A stretch of DNA of 41,077 bases from an uncultured Clostridia bacterium (GCA_946186245.1 CAMHMN010000018.1:1-41077); one strand, 5' to 3'. Shown: positions 32,569-40,906, counted from the first letter of the stretch. Notes: generated by a model from the letters alone, not told the origin. A program made the numbers and translations.

Positions 32569-33561
32569 TCAGTCAGCGATTGCCTCATAGCTTTCGGGGA
32601 CTGTAACGCCAAGCGCTTCGCAGCGAGCGGCTACATACTTGAAGACAGGAGCATTGTCATACTGAATTTCCATCTCGGCAGGATTCTTGCCGTTGACGAG
32701 AATCTCATAGGCCATCAGACCGGTGTTGTAGCCGATCGTAGAATAGCTGATGGAAAGAGTAGCGATACCGCAGCCCTTGCAGATACCTTCTTCGCCGGCG
32801 ATGATCGGCTTCTTGGCAGGCTCTGCAATGCTGTTGATCAGCTCTGCGTTGTTGGCGCACTGGTTGTCAGTGGGAATATAGAGAGCATCCATCTCTTCAC
32901 AAGCCTTGGTAACAACCTGTGAAATATCATTGGAGTCGGCAAAGCTGTATTCAGTTACTTCTATACCGGCCTTCTCAAGCTCAGCCTTCACCACATTGAC
33001 CTGGTACTTGGAGTTGGCTTCGTTGGAGCAGTAAATAATACCGACCTTCTTTGCATCGGGAAGAAGCTCTGTGAACATGGCAGCCTGCTTGTCGAGAGGA
33101 GCAAGGTCAGATGTGCCGGAAACATTGATGCCGGTCTTGCCATTGAAGCCGTCGATGCCAAGAGCAACGCCATACTCGGTGATGGAAGTGGCAAGGATCG
33201 GAATATCCGGTGTTGCGGAAACAGCAGCCTGCAGGGCAGGAGTTGCGTTTGCCATGATCAGATCGACGTTGGAAGAAACAAACTGCGTGACAATGGTGGT
33301 ACAGGTGGCGGAATCGCCGGAAGCGTTCTGCTCGTCAAACTTGACCTTATCGCCCAGCTTCTCGGTGAGAGCCTTCTTAAAGCCTTCGGTAGCGGCATCA
33401 AGAGCCGGATGCTGCACCAGCTGGCAGATACCGACGGTGTAGGTGCCGTCTTCCTTCTTGTCAGCGCCGGAATTTGCGCTGTCACAGCTTGTCACAGCCA
33501 TGAGGGATGTTGCGATCAGTGCACAGGAAAGCACTGCCGCGAGGATTCTTTTGAATTTCAT
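32569..33561 (-). CDS. ABC transporter substrate-binding lipoprotein (TrpX-like)
   Basis: 330 residues: signal peptide with lipobox VTSC (lipid Cys about 26) and an ABC_sub_bind (PF04392-type) body: YTVGICQLVQHPALDAATEGF, IMANATPALQAA, IPILATSITEYGVALG, GTSDLAPLDKQ, VGIIYCSNEANSKYQV and IIAGEEGICKGCG. It captures the solute outside the membrane and delivers it to the permease. First gene of the three-gene operon, with AGGAGG before the ATG. No T-box or other riboswitch fits in the short leader (about 55 bases), which only has AGCGGA/TCCGCT. Confidence 0.94.
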   Translation of the reverse strand: MKFKRILAAVLSCALIATSLMAVTSCDSANSGADKKEDGTYTVGICQLVQHPALDAATEGFKKALTEKLGDKVKFDEQNASGDSATCTTIVTQFVSSNVDLIMANATPALQAAVSATPDIPILATSITEYGVALGIDGFNGKTGINVSGTSDLAPLDKQAAMFTELLPDAKKVGIIYCSNEANSKYQVNVVKAELEKAGIEVTEYSFADSNDISQVVTKACEEMDALYIPTDNQCANNAELINSIAEPAKKPIIAGEEGICKGCGIATLSISYSTIGYNTGLMAYEILVNGKNPAEMEIQYDNAPVFKYVAARCEALGVTVPESYEAIAD

Positions 33562-33618
33562 GTCTTTCTACCTCCTGAAAAATAACCAGCGGATTTATCC
33601 GCTAAGTAGCTGATAGTG

Positions 33619-33647
33619 AGTATAGCACTTTAAAGCGCTGATGTCAA
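33619..33647 (-). promoter_or_regulatory. Promoter of the ABC importer operon with a palindrome in its spacer
   Basis: Minus strand: -35 TTGACA (33642-33647), 17 bases, extended -10 TGC-TATACT (33619-33624). The spacer is almost all palindrome: AGCACTTTAAAGCGCT (33624-33639), symmetric except one pair. A repressor bound there would block RNA polymerase. Confidence 0.82.
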
Positions 33648-33768
33648 GTGCTTTTATTCATTTTGGTAAATAACTTCAAACATACCAAAAAAGAAGTATG
33701 CGGTTTTAGCATATTGAACATACATCTATGCAAAACGCTAAAAATTTATCACAATTTCACTTATGCCA

Positions 33769-33796
33769 TTGACATTATATTGAATTGTGATATAAT
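33769..33796 (+). promoter_or_regulatory. Promoter of the VTC-DUF4956 operon
   Basis: TTGACA (33769-33774), 16 bases, TATAAT (33791-33796). A 9-base inverted repeat, ATCACAATT (33748-33756) and AATTGTGAT (33783-33791), brackets the -35 box. Leader of about 80 bases. The rest of the 33562-33882 gap holds the two promoters and A/T-rich DNA with no gene. Confidence 0.8.
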
Positions 33797-33882
33797 TATT
33801 TTTATAAATACTTCTTATTTTATTCATAGTGTTAAGATTTTACATTTTCATTGACATTACAGCAAAGGCAGGTGACAGCTTT

Positions 33883-34638
33883 TTGCATTATAAAACACAC
33901 GGCCTGCGTCACGAACTGAAATACAGCATCTCCTATGCGCAATACATCGAACTGCGAAGCCGGGCGATGTGCTTCATGCGGCACGACGAGAACGGAACCG
34001 ACGGCAGATATTTCATCCGGAGCCTTTACCTTGACGACATCTGCATGGCGGATTTCCATCAGAAGGATGAAGGCCGCAGCAGGCGAAGAAAATACCGCAT
34101 CAGAATTTACGATTACAACGACTCCGTCATCAAATTCGAGATCAAGGATAAATTCGACAGCTATATTTCAAAAAAATCCTCTCTCATCACCCGTGAACAG
34201 TGCGAAAGCATCATCAGGGGAGATTTCGGATTCGTCAGCGACATGATCCTTTACGACCCGGAAACCGCCGGCACGCCGCAGAACCGCGCCCTTCGGATGG
34301 GCTGTATCGACAACGCGTGCAGAATACTCCGTCCGCAGGTGGTAGTGGATTACGACCGCGAGGTATTCATCTGTGATGAGGGAAACGTGCGCATGACCTT
34401 CGACATGAATCTTCGCGCCGGTCAGGGGACGGGCAGTATTTTTGACCCCCACCTTCCCACCGTTCCGGCTTATGAAAACGGCAGGATGATACTCGAAGTC
34501 AAATACGACGATTACCTGCCACAGTTTATCCGCCGCATGCTCCGCTCAAAGAAGCTGAGCCTCTGGCAGTCCGCCGAATCAAAATATTCCCTTTGCTGCA
34601 TTGCCCAAGCAAATTATTTCGGAAAGGTTGTAATTTAA
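33883..34638 (+). CDS. VTC domain protein (polyphosphate polymerase-like)
   Basis: 251 residues matching the VTC domain, the catalytic tunnel fold of yeast Vtc4 that makes polyphosphate from ATP. Basic and acidic tunnel residues are visible: RHELKYSIS, YFIRSLYLDD, RRRKYRIRIYD, IKFEIKDKF, VVDYDREVF and ILEVKYDDYLP. TTG at 33883 is chosen because AGGTGA lies 7 bases upstream and the family N-terminus (LRHELKY) follows; the frame open from 33829 has no ribosome site. In bacteria this family is often next to DUF4956, as here. Whether the bacterial form makes polyphosphate is not settled by sequence. Confidence 0.88.
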   Translation: MHYKTHGLRHELKYSISYAQYIELRSRAMCFMRHDENGTDGRYFIRSLYLDDICMADFHQKDEGRSRRRKYRIRIYDYNDSVIKFEIKDKFDSYISKKSSLITREQCESIIRGDFGFVSDMILYDPETAGTPQNRALRMGCIDNACRILRPQVVVDYDREVFICDEGNVRMTFDMNLRAGQGTGSIFDPHLPTVPAYENGRMILEVKYDDYLPQFIRRMLRSKKLSLWQSAESKYSLCCIAQANYFGKVVI

Positions 34639-34639
34639 T

Positions 34640-35302
34640 ATGAATTTCAGTGACGTATTTAAGAATAAGTTTCTCAGTCAGTTTGCCCTTACATCTCCTA
34701 TTGAATATGTCCTCGCGCTGGTCTTTTCCATTATGGTGGGACTCATCATCTACTACGTTTACAAAAAAACCTACAACGGCGTCGCCTACAGCCACAATTT
34801 CAATATGTCGCTGATTCTGATGACGCTTATCACCACCATCATCATTTTCACCATCACCGCCAACCCCGTTCTTTCACTCGGAATGGTAGGCGCGCTCTCC
34901 ATCATCCGTTTCCGCACGGTGGTCAAGGATCCCGTCGATCTGATGTATCTCTTCTGGGCCATTTCGATGGGCATTATCATCGGCGCCAAGCAATACGTCT
35001 TCGCGCTGATCTGCGTCGTCATCATCACCATCTTCTGCATCATCATGTGCAAAACCAGCGACAGTGAGAAGCTGTACCTGGTGATCGTGCGCTATGATGT
35101 GTCGGTCACGGATGAAATCGACAAGGCCATCGGGGAAATCAAGGGCAAGATCCGCAACCGCACGGTCAGCAAGTCCGGCGTGGAAACCATCATAGAGGTC
35201 AAGAACAACGCCATAGACGACCATTTCGTCGAAAAGATCACCAAGATCGAGGGCGTGGAAAGCGCCGCCCTGGTCAATTACAACGGCGACTATGCCGAAT
35301 GA
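34640..35302 (+). CDS. DUF4956 membrane protein
   Basis: 220 residues: spans at about 14-36, 50-70, and hydrophobic segments at about 72-90 and 97-140, then a soluble C-terminal domain (about 145-220). The signature LSLGMVGALSIIRFRTVVKDP is typical of DUF4956. It starts one base after the VTC gene stop, indicating translational coupling; the pair is a recurring bacterial partnership of unknown biology, perhaps making or moving an anionic polymer. Ends at a strong terminator. Confidence 0.9.
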   Translation: MNFSDVFKNKFLSQFALTSPIEYVLALVFSIMVGLIIYYVYKKTYNGVAYSHNFNMSLILMTLITTIIIFTITANPVLSLGMVGALSIIRFRTVVKDPVDLMYLFWAISMGIIIGAKQYVFALICVVIITIFCIIMCKTSDSEKLYLVIVRYDVSVTDEIDKAIGEIKGKIRNRTVSKSGVETIIEVKNNAIDDHFVEKITKIEGVESAALVNYNGDYAE

Positions 35303-35319
35303 ATCCTTCCCTGAAGCAT

Positions 35320-35366
35320 AAAAAATCCGCGCCGTCTGCCAAAAAGTGCAGAAGGCGCGGATTTTT
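35320..35366. terminator. Bidirectional terminator
   Basis: AAAAATCCGCGCC (from 35320) pairs with GGCGCGGATTTTT (to 35366), with inner TCTGC/GCAGA. Serves the VTC operon and the convergent DUF1292 gene. Confidence 0.92.
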
Positions 35367-35392
35367 GCCTGTTCGATGAATTCTGATGAAAA

Positions 35393-35698
35393 TCAGTCGG
35401 CAAAATTGAAGTAATCCTTGTTTCTCTCCTTGAAGATATCAAAGACCGCCTGCGCGACCTCTTCGCTCTCCACCGTGACAAAATCCTCTTCCTCTTCGTC
35501 ATCCGGGGTCGGCTCGACCTTGAGAATAACGACCTCGTCGTCGTCCTCGTCGGTAGAGATAAGCACCACATACTCGTCGCCCTTGTATTCCACAGAATCG
35601 AGATATTCAAAAGCCACCTCGTTGCCGTCCTCGTCGCTGAGATACACCAGATTGTCCATTTCTTCCTCGTCAAAAATATCGAAATTTTCCTCGCTCAT
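35393..35698 (-). CDS. DUF1292 family protein, second copy
   Basis: 101-residue, very acidic protein: LVYLSDEDGNEVAFEYLDSV, EYVVLISTDEDDDEVVILKV, then an acidic PTPDDEEEEDF stretch and the C-terminal VAQAVFDIFKERNKDYFNF. It matches the DUF1292 layout and is a paralogue of 10441-10809. ATG at 35698 has AAGGA about 8 bases upstream; a GTG at 35704 is less likely. It is 120 bases downstream of alr. Function unknown. Confidence 0.85.
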   Translation of the reverse strand: MSEENFDIFDEEEMDNLVYLSDEDGNEVAFEYLDSVEYKGDEYVVLISTDEDDDEVVILKVEPTPDDEEEEDFVTVESEEVAQAVFDIFKERNKDYFNFAD

Positions 35699-35817
35699 TT
35701 CCACATTCCTTCCTTTCGGCGCAACTGGGCGCAGATAACACGCTCGTCATATAGAGAAATCCCGCGCGTTTCAATGATGATTCTAACATAAGTGCGGTGC
35801 ATTGTCAACAGGAAAAT

Positions 35818-36936
35818 TCAATACACCCGTGTGACGCGCCTGCTCAGGCTGCACACAAATTCATAATTGAATGAAGCCGCCATATCGGCTGGTTCTTCGA
35901 CAGGGATAAAATTGTCCCCGTCGCGGCCGAACAGCGTCACGACATCCTCGATCTGCACATTGTCAATGTGCGACACATCCACCATGATCTGATCCATGCA
36001 CACCCTGCCCAGCACCGGCGCGAACTGTCCGTGAATCAGCACCCGTCCCTTGTTGGAAAGCGCTCTGGGATAGCCGTCGGCATACCCAACCGAAACGGTG
36101 GCAATGCGGGTAGGCTCCTTGGTAACGTATGTCGCGCCGTAGCTGACGCCGATTCCGGCAGGCGCGGTGTGCACATTCACCACATGGCTGCGGAAGCTCA
36201 TGGCCGGGCGCAGGTCGAGGGCATTCTTGTCAACCTCCTCCGAGGGATAAAGGCCGTATGTAATGATGCCCGACCGCACCATCTGGAACCGGTGGCTGTC
36301 AAATTCCATGATTCCCGCACTGTTGCAGATATGCTTGATGGGAATGACAACATTCCGTTGCTCCAGCATATCGCACATGCGGTCATACTGCTCCATCTGC
36401 ATTTTACTGTAGGCCTTGTCATACATGTCGGCGCAGGAGAAATGGGTGAACATTCCTTCCAGCTCCACATGCGGCAGAAGGCTGATTGCCTTGATGACAT
36501 CGGCATTCTCTTCATTCACCGCAAAACCGATGCGGGACATACCGGTGTCCAGCGCAACGTGCGCCTTGGCGGTCTTTCCCTGCGCCTGGGCTGCCTTGCT
36601 GAGCAGCAGGGCGGTTTCCAGCGAATAGACCGTCTGTGTGACGTCGTACCTGACCACCTCGTCATACCGGCTGGGCGATACATACGAGAGAATGATGATC
36701 GGCAGTCTGATTCCCGCTTCGCGCAGTTCAATTGCCTCATCCACCGTGGCGACAGCGAAATACTCCACCGCGCTTTCCAGATAGCGTCCGACGGCAACTG
36801 CTCCGTGGCCGTAGGCGTCCGCCTTGATAACGGCGCAGATCTTCACTTCGCTGCCGACGTTTCTTCTGACCTCGGCAATATTGTGTCCTATGGCTTCAAG
36901 GTCTACCTCGGCATAGGCTCTGAGATATTTTTCCAA
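35818..36936 (-). CDS. alr: Alanine racemase
   Basis: PLP enzyme making D-alanine for peptidoglycan. 372 residues: PLP Lys in AVIKADAYGHG (about residue 39), the N-terminal AYAEVDLEAIGHN, FTHFSCAD (about 170), and the second catalytic Tyr in GVSYGATY (about 267), followed by VGYADGYPR. The start is a TTG at 36936; the ribosome site is weak (AAGAAG). It follows the lipid kinase by 40 bases. Confidence 0.96.
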   Translation of the reverse strand: MEKYLRAYAEVDLEAIGHNIAEVRRNVGSEVKICAVIKADAYGHGAVAVGRYLESAVEYFAVATVDEAIELREAGIRLPIIILSYVSPSRYDEVVRYDVTQTVYSLETALLLSKAAQAQGKTAKAHVALDTGMSRIGFAVNEENADVIKAISLLPHVELEGMFTHFSCADMYDKAYSKMQMEQYDRMCDMLEQRNVVIPIKHICNSAGIMEFDSHRFQMVRSGIITYGLYPSEEVDKNALDLRPAMSFRSHVVNVHTAPAGIGVSYGATYVTKEPTRIATVSVGYADGYPRALSNKGRVLIHGQFAPVLGRVCMDQIMVDVSHIDNVQIEDVVTLFGRDGDNFIPVEEPADMAASFNYEFVCSLSRRVTRVY

Positions 36937-36976
36937 AGTTACATCTTCTTTGCTTGTTTATTTATGTAATAATCCA

Positions 36977-37888
36977 TTATTGCATTCCATCGTTTACGAT
37001 GAGCCGCAGAGCCTTGGGAATGACCTCAAAGGTCACCTCGCGCAGCTTCAGACATTCACCGTCAATATTGACGATCGCGGGCTTTGCTGACTCAATCTTC
37101 ATCTTTTTGCCGCGTTTTACGGTGAGCAGTCCCTCAAATTTTCTGGATTCCGGATACCTGCCGCTCTTGTATTCCCCCAATAGGGAAGCCATTTTCAGCT
37201 TGGAAACCCGCTTGATCATGACGAAATCCAGCAGCCCATCGCTTGGATCCGCCATAGGCGCTCCGCGGTAACCGCCTCCGTAATACTGACCGCAGGCAGC
37301 CAGCGAGAACATGAATTCTCCCTCATACACCTCTTTGTCATCAATGGTCACTTTCAGAGAATTGTACACCTTTCCCAGCATGGAAATCAAGACCGCCAGG
37401 GTATAAGCTCCTGAACCCAGCAGTTTTTTCGCACGGGCCATGCGGTTGGTACGGTCGCAGATGATGGCGTCAATGCCCATGGAGCAGATATTCACCGAGG
37501 CGAAATGTCCCGTGTCGATCGCGTCCACATACCGCGACGGTGCGGTGAGGTAATGCTCGATATCCTCAAATCCCTTTGCGCCGCCGAAGGTCTTGACGTA
37601 GTCGTTGCCCGAACCGCAGGGGATGATGCCGAATTCCACATTGTCCATACCGATCACGCCGTTGGCGGCGCCGCATATGCCGCCGTCGCCGCCCAGCACG
37701 ATGATTCTGACCTCGTCGCCCTTCTCCCCTTCGGCACGCGCGAAGTCGGTGAGATCGGAGCCGGAGCGGGTCAGCATGAATTTGTACTCCGCACCGAGCT
37801 TTTCGCAGACGGCGGTGATTCTGTCCTTATATTTTTCAAGACCGTTTTTGGCGCCTGCTTTCGGATTGGCAATAAAAACATACCTCAC
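36977..37888 (-). CDS. Diacylglycerol kinase family lipid kinase (YegS/BmrU-like)
   Basis: 303 residues of the diacylglycerol kinase catalytic fold. Seen: FIANPKAGAKNG at the N-terminus, the nucleotide loop VLGGDGGICGAANGV (Gly where most have GGDGT), IPCGSGNDYVKTFG, and the second-domain DG motif DPSDGLLDFVMI. It likely phosphorylates a membrane lipid. GTG at 37888 is chosen with GGGAGGA 6 bases upstream; the frame from 37906 starts right at the upstream stop. It lies between the AI-2E family transporter and alr and is probably cotranscribed with them. Confidence 0.92.
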   Translation of the reverse strand: MRYVFIANPKAGAKNGLEKYKDRITAVCEKLGAEYKFMLTRSGSDLTDFARAEGEKGDEVRIIVLGGDGGICGAANGVIGMDNVEFGIIPCGSGNDYVKTFGGAKGFEDIEHYLTAPSRYVDAIDTGHFASVNICSMGIDAIICDRTNRMARAKKLLGSGAYTLAVLISMLGKVYNSLKVTIDDKEVYEGEFMFSLAACGQYYGGGYRGAPMADPSDGLLDFVMIKRVSKLKMASLLGEYKSGRYPESRKFEGLLTVKRGKKMKIESAKPAIVNIDGECLKLREVTFEVIPKALRLIVNDGMQ

Positions 37889-37906
37889 AGCGTTTCCTCC
37901 CGTCAA

Positions 37907-39100
37907 TTATTCGTCGTCACTTTCTTCCGTGTCGGGATCCGATTTAAGGGAAGCATGGAAGTCGGGACCGTAGGCGGACGTATCAGTGGGAAGCCCTCGC
38001 TTCCTCAGAAAATATTCCGAAACACGCTTGACAACATAATAAAGCGTTGCAAAGGTCGGCACGCCTATTATCATTCCGATGAAGCCGAAAAGCGAGCCGA
38101 ACATCAGTATCGCAATGGTGATATACAGCGCCGGCAGTCCGATGGAATCGCCCATAATGCGCGGTCCGATGACATTGCCGTCCACCTGCTGGAGAACAAT
38201 AATGAAGATAAGGAAAATTACGCACTGCTTGGGATCGACCAGCAGCAGCAGGAAGGCGCTGGGAATCGCTCCGATAAAGGGGCCGAACATGGGAATGATA
38301 TTGGTGACGCCCACAATCACACTGATGATCAGCGGATACTCAAAGCGGAAAATCAGCATGAACACAAAGCAGATGACACCCACAATAAACGAATCAATCA
38401 GCTTGCCTGTAATAAACCCGCCGAACATTTTGTTTGCCTGACGAAGCGTATCGTAAACGGCGTCATTCACGCGCTCGTTCCGGCTGACTGTATGGAAGAT
38501 CTTGCGGCACTGGTTCAGGTATCTCTCGCGGTCAAGCAGCAGATAGATCATGATGATAAAGGCGAGCAGCACATTGACAATGGCAGAGCCCACTGACATC
38601 AGGCTGCTGGCAAGATTATAGACCGTGCTGAGAAGATTGGTCTTGATCCATGTGACCAGCATATTTTCAGTCGATTCGACAAGCTCGGCAGCCGTGGAAG
38701 CAAACTGATTGTTGGAAATGAGAAACCTCTGTGCCCGGGCCAGCTGGGTTTCAAGCATGCCCGGCAGCTTGGGAACGAGGTCGGAAATGCTGGAAATCAA
38801 TTGCGGAAGCAGCACCGCGAGAAGCAGCGAAAAAGCCGCAAGCACAGCAATACTGGTGATGAGGACCGATAACGGTCTTGCTAAGCGGTCAATTTTTTTC
38901 AGCTTCTTCAGTTTTTCCTCAAAAAAAGCCGCAACGGGACAAAGCAGGTAGGCAAAGGCAATGCCGACCCACAAAGGCTGCAGACCCGATATGAACATCA
39001 TGATGACATTCTTGATATCCTGAATGTGAAAGAGGGCAAAGAGAAGGAGAATGGCGGCAGCCAGGCTGAAAAAATTGGTCAGAAACTTCGTTTTATTCAT
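37907..39100 (-). CDS. AI-2E family transporter (PF01594 type)
   Basis: 397 residues with about eight hydrophobic spans and the family pattern: two N-terminal spans (IQDIKNVIMMFISGLQPLWVGIAFAYLLCP), a soluble central segment (about 85-150), LLAFIIMIYLLLDRE, then FGGFITGKLIDSFIVG, TNIIPMFGPFIGAIP and the closing MIIGVPTFATLYY. Members export varied solutes or ions; the name does not prove autoinducer transport. ATG at 39100 follows GGGAGG. First gene of the unit with own promoter; the tail is acidic. Confidence 0.93.
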   Translation of the reverse strand: MNKTKFLTNFFSLAAAILLLFALFHIQDIKNVIMMFISGLQPLWVGIAFAYLLCPVAAFFEEKLKKLKKIDRLARPLSVLITSIAVLAAFSLLLAVLLPQLISSISDLVPKLPGMLETQLARAQRFLISNNQFASTAAELVESTENMLVTWIKTNLLSTVYNLASSLMSVGSAIVNVLLAFIIMIYLLLDRERYLNQCRKIFHTVSRNERVNDAVYDTLRQANKMFGGFITGKLIDSFIVGVICFVFMLIFRFEYPLIISVIVGVTNIIPMFGPFIGAIPSAFLLLLVDPKQCVIFLIFIIVLQQVDGNVIGPRIMGDSIGLPALYITIAILMFGSLFGFIGMIIGVPTFATLYYVVKRVSEYFLRKRGLPTDTSAYGPDFHASLKSDPDTEESDDE

Positions 39101-39174
39101 ACTACGACCTCCCAGAACCTTGCTGATAATGGCAACGCCTATCCGGCAAAAGTATGCCGCATATGGTTAAATCA

Positions 39175-39203
39175 ATTATATCACACAGCGCATGTCAAGT
39201 CAA
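39175..39203 (-). promoter_or_regulatory. Sigma-A promoter of the transporter-lipid kinase-alr unit
   Basis: Minus strand: -35 TTGACT (39198-39203), 17 bases, -10 TATAAT (39175-39180). A second TTGACA overlaps the spacer. Leader of about 70 bases. Confidence 0.82.
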
Positions 39204-39263
39204 GTAAAAGCAAAAACGCAGTTTCTAATCCCTCTGCATAAAGATGCAAATCCGTTAGCCGGT

Positions 39264-40088
39264 TCAGACCGAGGCCGACCTGCTTGAAATATCCAGCCGG
39301 ATACGGTCAGCCAGCATGGCGATGAATTCACCGTTGGACGGCTTTCCGCGCATATTGTCTACCGTATAGCCGAAGTACGCCGCAAGTACTGCCGAATGCT
39401 CTGAACGCCATGCCTTTTCTATTGCGCAGCGTATCCTGCGTTCCACGGAAGACGGCGTGGTACCGAATTCTCCCGCCACCGTCGGATAGATGGCCTTGGT
39501 TATCTGACACGTTCCCTCTTCCCCACAGGCGGCAAGCATCACAGCTCGCCTGAGATATTTCCCGCCCGCGTCACATTCGTTTAGCCCCAATGCTTCCAGG
39601 ACTTCATCTATAGCGGCGACCAGCTCATTCACATCGTCGGAATGCGTCAATTTCACTCTGTGGTGCAGTCTGTGAACCGCATGTGTTCCGGTGCTTCTTG
39701 CCGAAGCAAGCGGCGTTGTCTTGAGCTGGGACACCTCGGCAAGCATTGAGCGCAGTTCGCGATTGCAATCTCCGTGACAGATCAGCCGCCGCACACCGCA
39801 TTCTTCCAGCTCATGCTGTAACCTGCCCGTCACGAAGGGACAGATCACTGCAAAATATGTAAATGAATCCGAATAAAGCGTTTTATATGCTTTTATCACT
39901 TCTATGGCGTCCTGATGGGGTGTAAACAGGTTCATTACCACCACATCGGGCTGTATACAGGCTATCTTCTCCACCAAATTCATGTCACTGTCATCAAAAC
40001 AATCCAGTTCTATCTGATAATTTTTTCCCGCGCTTTCCAGTGTGGTTTTCAGCGCATCTGTCGCAAGTATTCTGATGGTATTCTTCAT
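39264..40088 (-). CDS. Spo0A-like response regulator with degenerate receiver domain
   Basis: 274 residues. The C-terminal Spo0A DNA-binding domain is clear (about 150-265): TKAIYPTVAGEFGTTPSSVERR, IRCAIEKAW, YFGYTVDNMRGKPSNGEFIAML. The N-terminal receiver-like domain (1-120) has lost the phosphorylation residues: the phosphoacceptor Asp is Asn53 (VVVMNLFTPHQD, where Spo0A has MDIIMP), the acidic pair is Thr10-Asp11, and the conserved Lys is missing (RLICHG). It therefore cannot work by the normal phosphorelay and may be constitutive, ligand-controlled or a partner for true Spo0A. The linker (120-150) is Thr/His-rich. It stands alone with spaced neighbours. ATG at 40088 has AAAGGAATG upstream. 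Confidence 0.9.
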   Translation of the reverse strand: MKNTIRILATDALKTTLESAGKNYQIELDCFDDSDMNLVEKIACIQPDVVVMNLFTPHQDAIEVIKAYKTLYSDSFTYFAVICPFVTGRLQHELEECGVRRLICHGDCNRELRSMLAEVSQLKTTPLASARSTGTHAVHRLHHRVKLTHSDDVNELVAAIDEVLEALGLNECDAGGKYLRRAVMLAACGEEGTCQITKAIYPTVAGEFGTTPSSVERRIRCAIEKAWRSEHSAVLAAYFGYTVDNMRGKPSNGEFIAMLADRIRLDISSRSASV

Positions 40089-40200
40089 AATTCACATTCC
40101 TTTTCATTCATCTATAATGATATACTCCCATAATTATAAACGCAATGAAAATGAAAAATGTTGTTTCCTGTCGAATGGGTCTGGGGGGGATACCGGTTGT

Positions 40201-40872
40201 TTATTTGTCCCCATTTTTCTTTTCGTGACTAAGAGCGTCCAAATAGCCTGCGGTAATAATGCCTGCCGGCAATGCTACAATGGCAATACCGAAAATGGAT
40301 GATATCATTGTTATGATCCTACCGGCAGTTGTAACAGGGTATATATCGCCATATCCAACCGTCGTCAAAGATATGGTAGCCCAATAGATTGCATCAAAGA
40401 ATGTGGCAAATGAATGACTCTCAACATTAATGATGATAAGTGCAGATACAAATATATAGCCTATTGCAAGAGTACAAACCGCTAAAAGAGCATCTTTGGA
40501 ATTTTTCATAACATTAATAATGATAACAATGCTCTTTGAATACCTTAATGCCTTAAACACTCTGAATACTCTGAATGTCCTGAAGATTCTAAAGAGCCTG
40601 AACAACTTGAAACCACTGCTCAGTAAAGTCAATGCCGGAAGAATGGAAACCAAGTCAATGATCGCCCACGGAGTGAATGGGTATCTGAAAAAAGAATTGG
40701 CTCCTTTATGTCCCAGTTTAAAATCGGTCGTCATCAGTCTTAATAGGTAGTCAATGATAAAAATAATGGCCGTTACGATATCTATTATGTGAAAGAATGT
40801 ATTTGAATTCTTAAATGCAAGAGGCAAAATACTAATGAAAATGCTGCACATCATCAATATGTCATAAGCCAT
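40201..40872 (-). CDS. Voltage-gated potassium channel
   Basis: 223 residues with the six-span Kv plan: S1 (about 5-20), S2 (27-46), S3 (68-85), S4 (88-112) with Lys/Arg at every third position (89, 92, 95, 98, 101, 104, 107, 110), S5 (126-150), pore helix and filter TVGYGD (171-176), S6 (186-210). The cytoplasmic tail is very short and no C-terminal gating domain is present. Full-length S1 starts almost at the first residue, and an in-frame TAA lies two codons before the ATG, so no longer start exists. The promoter places transcription start at the ATG. Confidence 0.93.
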   Translation of the reverse strand: MAYDILMMCSIFISILPLAFKNSNTFFHIIDIVTAIIFIIDYLLRLMTTDFKLGHKGANSFFRYPFTPWAIIDLVSILPALTLLSSGFKLFRLFRIFRTFRVFRVFKALRYSKSIVIIINVMKNSKDALLAVCTLAIGYIFVSALIIINVESHSFATFFDAIYWATISLTTVGYGDIYPVTTAGRIITMISSIFGIAIVALPAGIITAGYLDALSHEKKNGDK

Positions 40873-40877
40873 ACTGA

Positions 40878-40906
40878 ATTATACCCTTTTAATTATGTTC
40901 TGTCAA
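40878..40906 (-). promoter_or_regulatory. Perfect-consensus promoter abutting the potassium channel start
   Basis: Minus strand: -35 TTGACA (40901-40906), 17 bases, -10 TATAAT (40878-40883). Only 5 bases separate the -10 box from the ATG at 40872, so the message would be leaderless. The remaining 170 bases to the window end show no gene. Confidence 0.85.

Noticed and set aside
33562-33650. T-box or tryptophan riboswitch before the TrpXYZ-like operon
   Set aside because: The leader is only about 55 bases, with a small hairpin and no T-box sequence.
38675-38682. TTCGACAA, a perfect Spo0A box
   Set aside because: It lies inside the transporter coding sequence, far from any promoter.
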